This document shows, in pieces, positions 56,635 through 64,000 of a stretch of 64,000 bases of DNA. The notes under the pieces are model-generated. The model ran no database searches and had not been told where the DNA came from. It was given only the letters and a program-made list of their open reading frames with translations. Source of the stretch: Oscillospiraceae bacterium (GTDB lineage: Bacteria > Bacillota > Clostridia > Oscillospirales > Ruminococcaceae); NCBI GenBank assembly GCA_015067175.1, contig SVMX01000010.1, positions 1 to 64,000 of the forward strand. The letters are read 5' to 3'. A program made the translations under genes and the position numbers. Every line of letters begins with the position of its first letter. The stretch's first letter is position 1.

Positions 56635-57984
56635 ATGAATAACACCGAGGCTTACTACAAAAAAATGACCGAAACGCCTGTATCAAGGCTTATAATTCGG
56701 CTTGGAATACCCACTACCGTTTCTATGCTCGTCACCAGCATATACAACATGGCTGACACCTACTTTGTCGGCACGCTCGGCGAAAGTCCGCAGGCGGCAA
56801 CGGGTATCCTGTTTACGCTGCAAGCAATAATCCAGGCGGTCGCCTTTATGCTTGGACAAGGTTCTGGAACACTGGTTTCAAAAGCGCTTGCAGACAAAAA
56901 CACAGATGAAGCCTCACAGTATGTTTCGACCGCCTTTTTCACTGGCGCAGCCGCGGGTACCGCGCTGACCGTTTTCGGTCTTATCTTCCTCGACCCTATG
57001 CTGTATCTGCTAGGCAGCACAGAGACCATACTTCCGTTTGCACGCGATTACGGAATGTGGGTGCTTCTCGCCTGTCCGTTTATGGTATGCTCGTTCGTTC
57101 TGAACAACAATCTGCGTTACGAGGGCAGAGCGGTCTTTGCTATGATAGGACTTGTCACCGGCGGTATCCTCAACATCTTCGGCGATTGGCTGCTTATTGA
57201 TATTTTCCACATGGGAGTATACGGCGCAGGGCTTTCAACTGCGATATCTCAGCTTATCAGCTTTATAATGCTGCTGTTTGCCCATGCAAAAACAGCGCAG
57301 GGAAAGATACGTCCTCGCTACATAAGCAGAAAATGCGCGATATACACGACTATCATGAAAATAGGCTTCCCCGCGCTTATACGTCAGGGATTAAGCTCCA
57401 TTTCAAACGGTCTGCTGAATAATCTCACAAAGCCTTTCGGCGATGCAGCGATCGCCGCTATGAGCGTAGTCAGCCGCTACTCTATGCTTGTGATGTGCGT
57501 TGGACTTGGCGTAGGACAAGGCTTTCAGCCTGTTGCTTCGTTCAACTATCAGGCAAAAAAATATCTTCGCGTTAAAAAGGGACTTCTTTTCACGATGGGA
57601 ACAGGCTTCGTTCTAGTACTTATAATGACGCTTCCCGCTTTGTTATTCCCCGAATTTATAGTTAGCCTTTTCCAAAAAAGTCCTGAAGTGCAGCGTATCG
57701 GTGCATTTGCACTTCGCTGTGCAAGCATAGCCGCGTTGTTTTTGCCGCTGTCTATTCCCGTTAATATGCTGTATCAGAGCATACGAAAAGCAGGAATTTC
57801 CTCTGTGCTATCAATGATGCGTTCAGGGCTTATGCTTATTCCTGCATTGCTTATCACAACGCACTTTTTGGGACTTACAGGTATTCAGATATCGCAGCCC
57901 ATCGCTGACGTTGCAACGGGTCTTATAAGCCTGCCGTTTATCCTGCATTTCCTTTTCAAGACGCCAAGCATCGACGCTAATTGA
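56635..57984 (+). CDS. MATE-family multidrug efflux transporter
   Basis: A 449-residue membrane protein with 12 predicted helices in two halves, beginning VSRLIIRLGIPTTVSMLVTSIYNMADTYFVG and containing LGQGSGTLVSKALA and the second-half GLGVGQGFQPVASFNYQAK, both typical MATE motifs. It exports drugs or metabolites in exchange for Na+ or H+. It is a single gene with its own promoter; AAGAAGTGC precedes the ATG. Its 3' end overlaps the convergent bile salt hydrolase gene by 8 bp, with no terminator between. Export of bile acids is possible but unproven. Confidence 0.93.
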   Translation: MNNTEAYYKKMTETPVSRLIIRLGIPTTVSMLVTSIYNMADTYFVGTLGESPQAATGILFTLQAIIQAVAFMLGQGSGTLVSKALADKNTDEASQYVSTAFFTGAAAGTALTVFGLIFLDPMLYLLGSTETILPFARDYGMWVLLACPFMVCSFVLNNNLRYEGRAVFAMIGLVTGGILNIFGDWLLIDIFHMGVYGAGLSTAISQLISFIMLLFAHAKTAQGKIRPRYISRKCAIYTTIMKIGFPALIRQGLSSISNGLLNNLTKPFGDAAIAAMSVVSRYSMLVMCVGLGVGQGFQPVASFNYQAKKYLRVKKGLLFTMGTGFVLVLIMTLPALLFPEFIVSLFQKSPEVQRIGAFALRCASIAALFLPLSIPVNMLYQSIRKAGISSVLSMMRSGLMLIPALLITTHFLGLTGIQISQPIADVATGLISLPFILHFLFKTPSIDAN

Positions 57985-58942
57985 GCCGCCGCAACTGCAT
58001 TTTATCGCTCATAGGATAGCACACAAGCTCTGTGCCGCAGCGCAGCTCATTCTTTAATTCAACCGCACAGACCGCACTGTCGATATAGGTCTTGTAGTAA
58101 TACACATTGCCGCTCATGCAGCAGGAATAGGCTGTTAGCTCCTCCCTGCCGTCATCGGTGATAACGCTGCCGCGCGGCATTGCGACATTATCCAGCACAT
58201 GAAAAAGTTGCATTATTCTACTGTCATCGTCCTCGCCGCATACTGAGGTGTGCTTCAGAAAAGCCGCCCTCACAAAGCGCGACGGGGGAGAAAAATCCCC
58301 GGGCAGACCGACTGCACCGAAGCCTCTGCCAAAAGGCTTCAGCTCATATCTTCCGAAAAAGCGGCTTTGGGGATAATCAGCGGTAAGATTTACATATTGC
58401 CGCACGTTTTCTGCATGGAACGGAAACGGCGGATTATTTGTCAGCACTCCGACCTGATTTTGATAGACTACCAGACCCTCCGCGGTACATTCCGCTGTGA
58501 GAGAGCCGTTTTTGTCCGCGATATGCCAATGCAGCGGCGTATTCGGCATCTTATCGCTAAACGGGATATCCGCTATCTCGGTGTTGCTGAGAAGCACCGC
58601 CGCCTGCGAGATATCAGCGCAGCTTCCCAGTACCCAAGGGATAAGCTCAAACGGCGCTATCTGCTTTTTGTCTTTTACGCCGCGAAGATACACGCTGTCG
58701 GGAAAGCTAAGCCCCGCCATGCAAAGTCCGACCTCGTTCATGGCGTCACAGTACAGCGGATAGCCTTTCTGGACGACCGCCGTGCCTACCAAAGCATAAT
58801 GCTCACCCAACACCTCGCCGCCGCGAAAGCTGAACGGGTAGTTCCGAGGTGTTATAACTGTCTGCGCAGGCAGCGAAAACTCGATATCCATATTTCTGCC
58901 AAAACAAAAGCCGCCGCTGTTCATGGAAATACTTGTACACAT
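57977..58942 (-). CDS. bsh: Choloylglycine (conjugated bile salt) hydrolase
   Basis: A 321-residue Ntn hydrolase. Met is followed by nucleophile Cys2 (MCTSI), then FGRNMDIEFS (Arg16, Asp19), AMNEVGLCMAGLSFPD, MPNTPLHWHIADKNG, GVLTNNPPF and GLPGDFSPPSRFVRAAFLKH, which supply the remaining catalytic residues. The pattern follows the Clostridium perfringens bile salt hydrolase closely, more than penicillin V acylases. It splits glycine or taurine from bile salts, a gut-dwelling trait, and has no signal peptide. AAAGGAGTGTTCTT precedes the ATG. Confidence 0.92.
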   Translation of the reverse strand: MCTSISMNSGGFCFGRNMDIEFSLPAQTVITPRNYPFSFRGGEVLGEHYALVGTAVVQKGYPLYCDAMNEVGLCMAGLSFPDSVYLRGVKDKKQIAPFELIPWVLGSCADISQAAVLLSNTEIADIPFSDKMPNTPLHWHIADKNGSLTAECTAEGLVVYQNQVGVLTNNPPFPFHAENVRQYVNLTADYPQSRFFGRYELKPFGRGFGAVGLPGDFSPPSRFVRAAFLKHTSVCGEDDDSRIMQLFHVLDNVAMPRGSVITDDGREELTAYSCCMSGNVYYYKTYIDSAVCAVELKNELRCGTELVCYPMSDKMQLRRLN

Positions 58943-59037
58943 AAGAACACTCCTTTCGGTATATGCGGTTATTCTTCCCTGCCTTTATCTCGGAATACAT
59001 AAAAGCAATAAATTCTGTGCATTTGTAATCTTCAACA

Positions 59038-59067
59038 AAGCTGCTTGCGCGCAGCTTGTCTTTTTTT
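59038..59067 (+). terminator. Plus-strand terminator-like hairpin beyond bsh
   Basis: Seven-pair stem AAGCTGC / GCAGCTT, then GTC and TTTTTTT. No plus-strand gene ends just before it; it may stop MATE transcripts that read through antisense to bsh. Confidence 0.55.
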
Positions 59068-59100
59068 ATCCTTAAAAATCAAAATTAACCGTTTTTTATA

Positions 59101-59128
59101 TTGATTTATCCCAAAAATCTGTTATAAT
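59101..59128 (+). promoter_or_regulatory. Sigma-A promoter of the kinase-HAD-addB operon
   Basis: TTGATT (59101-59106), 16 bp, TATAAT (59123-59128). The rest of the 274-bp gap from 58943 holds only this and the preceding hairpin. Confidence 0.72.
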
Positions 59129-59216
59129 AGTATTAAGCCTTATTTTGAGGCGATACTTGACATAATCGAGCCGCAAGGCTTTTCCATAAAATGACGTGAC
59201 AGAAAGAGGTAATGAT

Positions 59217-60185
59217 ATGAACAAGGTTTTACTTATCGGCGAGCCTATGGAGCTTCTGCTTGCAAAAACTGAGGGCAGACTTTGCGATGTGACCGACTTT
59301 GAAGCATCTGTGACAGGCGCAGAGCTTAATGTTGCAGTCGGAGTATCACGACTGGGTCTTACCGCAAGATACATGACCAGACTCGGCAGTGACCCCAGAG
59401 CCGAGCGTATACGCGAGTTTATGAAAAAGAACAGCATTTCAGACGACCTTATCATCACAGACCCCAACCATCAGACGGGCTGTATGATGAAGAGCAAAGC
59501 AAAGCCCGGCGAGCATGAGATATACTACTACCGTCAGAATACTGCGGCTTCCTTTATCTGCGAGGAGGACATCAACGCGCTCGACCTGTCGGATATCCGC
59601 GCAGTGCATATCACAGGAATATTCCCTGCTATATCCGAAGCAGCTGCAAAAGCCGCTCGCAGACTTATCGAAAGAGCGCAGCAGGAGCACATCACCGTTG
59701 TGTTCGACCCAAATCACCGCGGTATTCTTTGGACAGAAGACAAGGCTACGCTGGAGCTGCTTAACGACATTGCAGCAAGAGCCGATGTATTTCTCCCGAA
59801 CCTGAACGAAGCAGAGAAGCTCTGCGGTCTTTCCGACCCCGAGCAGATAGCAGACCACTATCTCGCCCTCGGCACCAAAAAGATCGTTATAACTATGGGT
59901 AAGCGCGGTGCTTTCTACAAAAGTGCTGTGGAAAGCGGCGTAGTTCCTACCTTTATGGCTGACGAGATAATAAACACCCTCGGCGCAGGCGACGGCTTTG
60001 CCGCAGGTCTTATCAGCGGTATCTGCGATGAGATACCCTTAGGCGAGGCGGTAATTCGCGCAAACGCTGTGGGAAGTATGCAGCTCAACTGCGACAGCGA
60101 GCACGCGGGACTTCCCACAATGGCACAGCTTCGCGAATATATGCTTGACCACCGCTTTGTTGCCGAAAGCCTGAGCGAATCCTGA
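59217..60185 (+). CDS. PfkB-family sugar kinase
   Basis: A 322-residue ribokinase-fold kinase: VTGAELNVAVGVSRLGLTARYMTRLGSD at the N-terminus, VFDPNHRGILW, VFLPNLNEAEKLCG, IVITMGKRGAF, and the catalytic NTLGAGDGFAAGL with the base Asp. It resembles 2-keto-3-deoxygluconate kinases and fructokinases; the exact sugar is unclear. ATG 59217 has AGAGGTAATGAT upstream. It is followed after 18 bp by a HAD-family gene and then addB, an unrelated grouping on the face of it. Confidence 0.88.
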   Translation: MNKVLLIGEPMELLLAKTEGRLCDVTDFEASVTGAELNVAVGVSRLGLTARYMTRLGSDPRAERIREFMKKNSISDDLIITDPNHQTGCMMKSKAKPGEHEIYYYRQNTAASFICEEDINALDLSDIRAVHITGIFPAISEAAAKAARRLIERAQQEHITVVFDPNHRGILWTEDKATLELLNDIAARADVFLPNLNEAEKLCGLSDPEQIADHYLALGTKKIVITMGKRGAFYKSAVESGVVPTFMADEIINTLGAGDGFAAGLISGICDEIPLGEAVIRANAVGSMQLNCDSEHAGLPTMAQLREYMLDHRFVAESLSES

Positions 60186-60203
60186 TAATTTTTCGGAGTT
60201 ACT

Positions 60204-61784
60204 ATGACCCTTTATGCGACAGACCTTGACGGCACGCTGCTTAGTCCAGATATGACCATCTCGGACGAGAGCACCGCCGCACTCAATAGATGCCTTGACA
60301 AAGGCGTGCTGTTCACCTATGCAACGGCACGCTCTTTTTCGAGCGCCTCACCGCTTGTAAAAAAGCTTCATCTCTCCTGCCCCGCTGTAACGTTCAACGG
60401 GGTTTTTGTCATTGACCCGAAAACAGGAGAGCACCTTATCGAAAACATCTTCACCGATAAAAGCCTTTTTATCGCACAGGAATACATCGTATCAAACGGC
60501 GTTGCTCCGCTCGTCTACAGCTATATCGACGGCAGAGAACGCGTGTCTTACCTCGCCGACAGGCAGAACGATGTGCGCGGCTATGTTGACAGCAGAAAGG
60601 GCGATAAACGTCTGCGTCCCGTAAAGGATTATGCAGAGCTTTTCGAGGGGCGTATCTTCTACATAACCATCATCGACCCAAAGCAGGACCGCGCCGAGCT
60701 TTTCGATGTATTCAGCCGCGAGAACGGCTTTTCTTCAAACTGTATGCAGGACACCTACGACCCCGAGATAATATGGTTTGAGATTTTCAGCAAAAATGCT
60801 TCAAAGGCAAGCGCGATATTGCAGATAATGGAGCTTATGCACGCCGACAAGCTTGTGTGCTTCGGCGACAATATGAACGATATTTCCATGATACGCGCCG
60901 CAGACACAGGCGTTGCTGTCGCGAATGCCTGCGAGGAGCTTAAAGCCGAAGCCGATATAATCATCGGCAGAAACTCAGAGGGCGCAGTCGCTGAGTTTAT
61001 CCGTCAGCGCGAGGAGCCGTCACAGCACATCGACCGCTTTTCACACGCGCTCAGTATTGCAATGACCAGAACACGTGGAATGCATGGCTCAGTGGGAACT
61101 CAAAACGAAAAGCTTATCCATGCAACGCTGAAAAGCTACTACGCGCCATACTCGGACGAGCAGGAGATAAAGATTGGCAGATACTACGCCGACGCAGTGA
61201 GCGAGGACGGCATTTTTGAGATACAAACGCGCTCCTTGTACAGGCTGAAAGATAAGCTAAGGGACTTCACCGCGGCAGCTTTGGTAACAGTGGTGCACCC
61301 CGTTGAGTATGAGAGCCGCACCGTCTATATCAGTGCTGACACGGGCGAGGTCATGAAAGAAACTCCTTTCAGAAAGGCTGACCCCAAGGCGAAGATTTTC
61401 CGCGAGCTGTATTCTATTCGGGAATTTCTCGGCAACGAGCGTGTGAGGATAATCCTTGCAAGGCTGCGTGTTGAGAAGCGCGTGTATTTCCGTGGAAATG
61501 GTCTGCCCGACCTCAGAAACAGACGCGTGAAGCAAAGCGTTGAGATACAAAAGGTACCGCTAAAGCTAATAAGCGAGACTGTTCTCGGTAGCAAAGAGGA
61601 TTATCTTATCTATCTTCCCGACGAGCTACCCGAAAGCTTCACGAAAAAGGAATTTTTGAAGCTCTCAAAGGACGGCACAACATCGCTTAGACTTGAAGTG
61701 CTTCGCGCTGTGGGCGTTATCACTCAGATAGGAAAGCAAGGAAAAAGCATTATTTACTCTATATCGGATAAGGAGCAGTCATGA
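60204..61784 (+). CDS. Cof-type HAD phosphatase fused to a PD-(D/E)XK nuclease-like domain
   Basis: A 526-residue fusion. Residues 1-270 are a Cof-type HAD phosphatase: YATDLDGTLL (Asp7, Asp9), the conserved Thr/Ser, and GDNMNDISMI (Asp222, Asp226). Residues about 290-526 are a second domain: GTQNEKLIHATLKSYYAP, then KIGRYYADAV and IFEIQTRSL. The spacing of Asp330, Glu339 and Gln341 after predicted strands resembles a PD-(D/E)XK nuclease core (D...ExQ). The last part is basic and may bind nucleic acid. The stop overlaps the addB start (ATGA). Nuclease activity is inference. Confidence 0.8.
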   Translation: MTLYATDLDGTLLSPDMTISDESTAALNRCLDKGVLFTYATARSFSSASPLVKKLHLSCPAVTFNGVFVIDPKTGEHLIENIFTDKSLFIAQEYIVSNGVAPLVYSYIDGRERVSYLADRQNDVRGYVDSRKGDKRLRPVKDYAELFEGRIFYITIIDPKQDRAELFDVFSRENGFSSNCMQDTYDPEIIWFEIFSKNASKASAILQIMELMHADKLVCFGDNMNDISMIRAADTGVAVANACEELKAEADIIIGRNSEGAVAEFIRQREEPSQHIDRFSHALSIAMTRTRGMHGSVGTQNEKLIHATLKSYYAPYSDEQEIKIGRYYADAVSEDGIFEIQTRSLYRLKDKLRDFTAAALVTVVHPVEYESRTVYISADTGEVMKETPFRKADPKAKIFRELYSIREFLGNERVRIILARLRVEKRVYFRGNGLPDLRNRRVKQSVEIQKVPLKLISETVLGSKEDYLIYLPDELPESFTKKEFLKLSKDGTTSLRLEVLRAVGVITQIGKQGKSIIYSISDKEQS

Positions 61785-64000
61785 CTGAATTTATCATCGG
61801 AAAGGCTTGCGCGGACGTTTCACAGCGGCTTCGCGCTAAGCTTATAAAGGACGTAAAAACAGGAAAAAGCGTTACTCTTATCGTCCCCGACCAATATGTG
61901 TTTGAAACAGAAAAGCTGCTGTACCGCGCACTTGCAGAAACAGGTGACACGCGGCTTTTCGCGTGCATTTCAGTCACCACATTTGATAAGCTCTCCGAGG
62001 AGCTGATATCGCGCTATGCGGGAGAGAAAAAGCCTGCTGACGACATCACAAAAAGCATTCTTATGTATCGCGCCGTGAGCGAGATACACGATGAGCTTGA
62101 AGCCTTTGGGCGCATCGCCGCAAAGCAAGGCTTCGCCGCAAAAATGACCTCAACGGTCGCAATGCTTAAAACAGCGGGCGTATCCGCCGCGTCGCTTAAC
62201 TCCACTCTAAGCGCTGTGAAAGAGGATTTCCGCGACAGCTCCCCTGCACTTTTCGCAAAGCTCTCGGACATCGGCAGGATATATTCTGTGTATGACGCGC
62301 TTTTGTCGCAGTCTTATTCGGACAAGCTTGACAGCACCATGACCGCCGCAAGACTCGCCGCTGAAAACGGATTTTTCAAGGGCTGCACAGTGTATTGCGA
62401 TGGCTTCAGTGATTTTTCCAAAGGTCAGACAGAGCTTTTGTTAAGTATTATAGACCTTGCAGATGATGTTACCTTTGCATTCACCAGTGAAACAGACGAT
62501 AACAGCCGCGATATCTTCACTACTGTGAACGGCTGCATAGCACTGCTGCGCGAACATTCCGAAAAAGCATACAAGCAGACTATCGGATTTGACCGCACGA
62601 TATGCGACAACGAGCGCTTCAGCGCACCTGCTCTCGCTGCTGTTTCCGATCATATCTATGCAGGCTCGTGCGCAGATTGCGGCAGTGACGGCATTCGTGT
62701 TATCAAAGCCGACGATGTATATTCCGAGATGGAGTTTGTCGCAGCCGAGATACGCAGACTTGTTACCGCAGAGGGCATGAGCTACAGCGATATAGCTGTG
62801 CTTTGCTCCGACCCTGCGGAATATATTACCCCGATTGAAAGCGCTTTTGACAAATATGAGATACCGCTTTTTGCGGATATTCCCGAAAGCATTCTTCATA
62901 TGCCGCTCGTAAATCTGCTTCTGTCGCTTCTTGAGGTGCTGAAGAACTTCACGACCGAAAACGTGCTGAGCTATGTAAAATCGGGATTTATCCAGAAAAG
63001 CAACGGAAAACCGCTGACGATGCGCGAGATAAACGATTTTGAGGACTACATCTACGAATGGGGCATCAAAAGCGAAAACTTAAAACAGCCTTTCCCCGAC
63101 ATCAAGGGAAAAGCTCCGCGCGCCGAGGCTGTCCGCGCCGAAATAGTACCGCCGCTTCTAACGCTTCGTGAGCAGCTCAAAAACTGCACAGGCGATGAGA
63201 TAACAAAAAGCGTGTGCGACTTTTTATTCGATGTGGTAGGTGTTCAGCGTGCCGTTGCCGCTCACTGCAAAAGCGCAGGAAGCGAGCTTTTGTCGGACTC
63301 TGACGAAAAGCTTATTGCGTCTTATCAGACATTATGGAACACGATGCTTGAAATTTTCGAGGGACTTTACAGCGGTCTTTCGGGGTACAAGATCGGTCTT
63401 TCGGAATACCGCGACCTTGTGCGTGATATCTGCGCAGCAGCGACACTCGCAAAGCCGCCGCAGGTCATCGACTCGGTGCTTGCGGGTGATATTGCAAGAA
63501 CCCGCATAGACGGCGCAAAGGCGGTATTTATCGTTGGCGCAAGCTACGGAAAATTCCCGAATGAAAGCTATCAGAGCGGTATCTTTTCGGAATACGAGGC
63601 GGAGCTTCTCGGCGAAAGCGTTGTAAAGCTTGCCATGAACCGAAAGGAGCGCTATTGCTATGAGCGCTACCTCGCCTATCGCGCACTTTCCGCGCCAAGC
63701 GAAAGGCTTTATATCACCTATCCGCTGCTTAGTTCATCATGCAGCAAGATGTCGCCGTCTGACGTTATCATGCTTATATCCGAAATTTTCGGAAAAGACA
63801 TTACCGAGTACGCAGGAAGCTTCGGTGTCGAGTTTTATTGCAGCACTATCCGTGCGGCACAGCAGAGATTTGCAGCTGTCTGCGGCAGCGATACCGACAA
63901 GCGCGCAACTCTTAAATCCGCGCTGCAAAAAGCAGGCGCAGGTAATTTTACCGATAAGCTTGAAACGCTTACACAAAAGCGTTTTTCGGCATATAAGCAC
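61781..64000 (+). CDS. addB: ATP-dependent helicase/nuclease subunit AddB, N-terminal part
   Basis: Open to the right edge; 740 codons are present of about 1,100 expected. The N-terminus (TEFIIGKA, TLIVPDQYVFETEKLL, ISVTTFDKLSEELI) and VYCDGFSDFSKGQTELL, MEFVAAEIRRLVTAEGMSYSDIAVL and GASYGKFPNESYQSGIFSE match clostridial AddB. With AddA it processes double-strand breaks for recombination. The family Walker A (GRAGSGKT) is replaced by GKACADVSQ, so ATP binding here is doubtful. The iron-sulfur nuclease end lies outside the window. It overlaps the HAD-fusion gene by 4 bp. Confidence 0.93.
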   Translation, partial: MTEFIIGKACADVSQRLRAKLIKDVKTGKSVTLIVPDQYVFETEKLLYRALAETGDTRLFACISVTTFDKLSEELISRYAGEKKPADDITKSILMYRAVSEIHDELEAFGRIAAKQGFAAKMTSTVAMLKTAGVSAASLNSTLSAVKEDFRDSSPALFAKLSDIGRIYSVYDALLSQSYSDKLDSTMTAARLAAENGFFKGCTVYCDGFSDFSKGQTELLLSIIDLADDVTFAFTSETDDNSRDIFTTVNGCIALLREHSEKAYKQTIGFDRTICDNERFSAPALAAVSDHIYAGSCADCGSDGIRVIKADDVYSEMEFVAAEIRRLVTAEGMSYSDIAVLCSDPAEYITPIESAFDKYEIPLFADIPESILHMPLVNLLLSLLEVLKNFTTENVLSYVKSGFIQKSNGKPLTMREINDFEDYIYEWGIKSENLKQPFPDIKGKAPRAEAVRAEIVPPLLTLREQLKNCTGDEITKSVCDFLFDVVGVQRAVAAHCKSAGSELLSDSDEKLIASYQTLWNTMLEIFEGLYSGLSGYKIGLSEYRDLVRDICAAATLAKPPQVIDSVLAGDIARTRIDGAKAVFIVGASYGKFPNESYQSGIFSEYEAELLGESVVKLAMNRKERYCYERYLAYRALSAPSERLYITYPLLSSSCSKMSPSDVIMLISEIFGKDITEYAGSFGVEFYCSTIRAAQQRFAAVCGSDTDKRATLKSALQKAGAGNFTDKLETLTQKRFSAYKH

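Overview
The window looks like a chromosomal segment of an anaerobic, fermentative, low-to-mid GC gut Firmicute, most likely a Ruminococcus-like member of the Oscillospiraceae. The evidence is: AGGAGG ribosome sites; sigma-A promoters very close to TTGACA-17-TATAAT; two secreted family 5 cellulase lipoproteins; a flavodiiron protein with rubredoxin for oxygen removal; D-lactate dehydrogenase; a bile salt hydrolase; an OhrR/glutathione peroxidase circuit; and a sporulation-type sigma-K gene. No tRNA, rRNA, CRISPR array, prophage or insertion sequence was recognised. Both ends cut genes: rnpM/ylxR at the left and addB at the right.

Layout. 1-1.9 kb: rimP-nusA-rnpM (minus) with a leader hairpin. 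2.2-8 kb: a small HTH regulator and three lipoproteins read on the minus strand (VanY-type carboxypeptidase, C11 clostripain-like protease, CBM-GH5 cellulase). 8-10.6 kb: an EAL protein with a C-terminal beta-solenoid. 10.6-14.1 kb: rubredoxin and flavodiiron protein, a GNAT acetyltransferase, and sigK. 14.2-17.8 kb: a calcium P-type ATPase and a decayed Na/phosphate symporter. 18-23.9 kb: a complete thiamin operon thiC-S-F-G-H-E-D behind a TPP riboswitch with a terminator. 24-27.9 kb: a sugar epimerase/oxidoreductase/transporter operon facing an AraC regulator. 27.9-34.3 kb: a second GH5 cellulase and an ABC exporter with its two-component system. 34.6-37.5 kb: a membrane beta-propeller-HD-GYP sensor. 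37.5-39.6 kb: DUF1893-ECF-aldo/keto reductase. 39.8-45.4 kb: a two-gene operon of a small possibly beta-grasp protein and a 1732-residue DUF4132 protein. 45.5-51.5 kb: D-LDH and a Bce-like module (sensor, regulator, divergent ABC exporter). 51.9-55.1 kb: a GMP synthetase subunit without glutaminase, and a LacI-type-sensor-GGDEF fusion. 55.2-58.9 kb: gpx-TSCPD-ohrR, a MATE pump and bile salt hydrolase. 59.1-64 kb: a sugar kinase, a HAD/nuclease-like fusion and addB.

Themes. Three cyclic-dinucleotide signalling proteins (EAL, HD-GYP, GGDEF) with three different sensory or accessory domains lie within 47 kb, mixed with polysaccharide-degradation genes. Two ABC exporters each have a dedicated two-component system. 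Redox defence is represented by the flavodiiron protein and rubredoxin, and by gpx with ohrR. The least explained units are the beta-grasp/DUF4132 operon, the HAD-PD-(D/E)XK-like fusion, the EAL-solenoid fusion and the C11 protease with a DnaJ-like cysteine tail.
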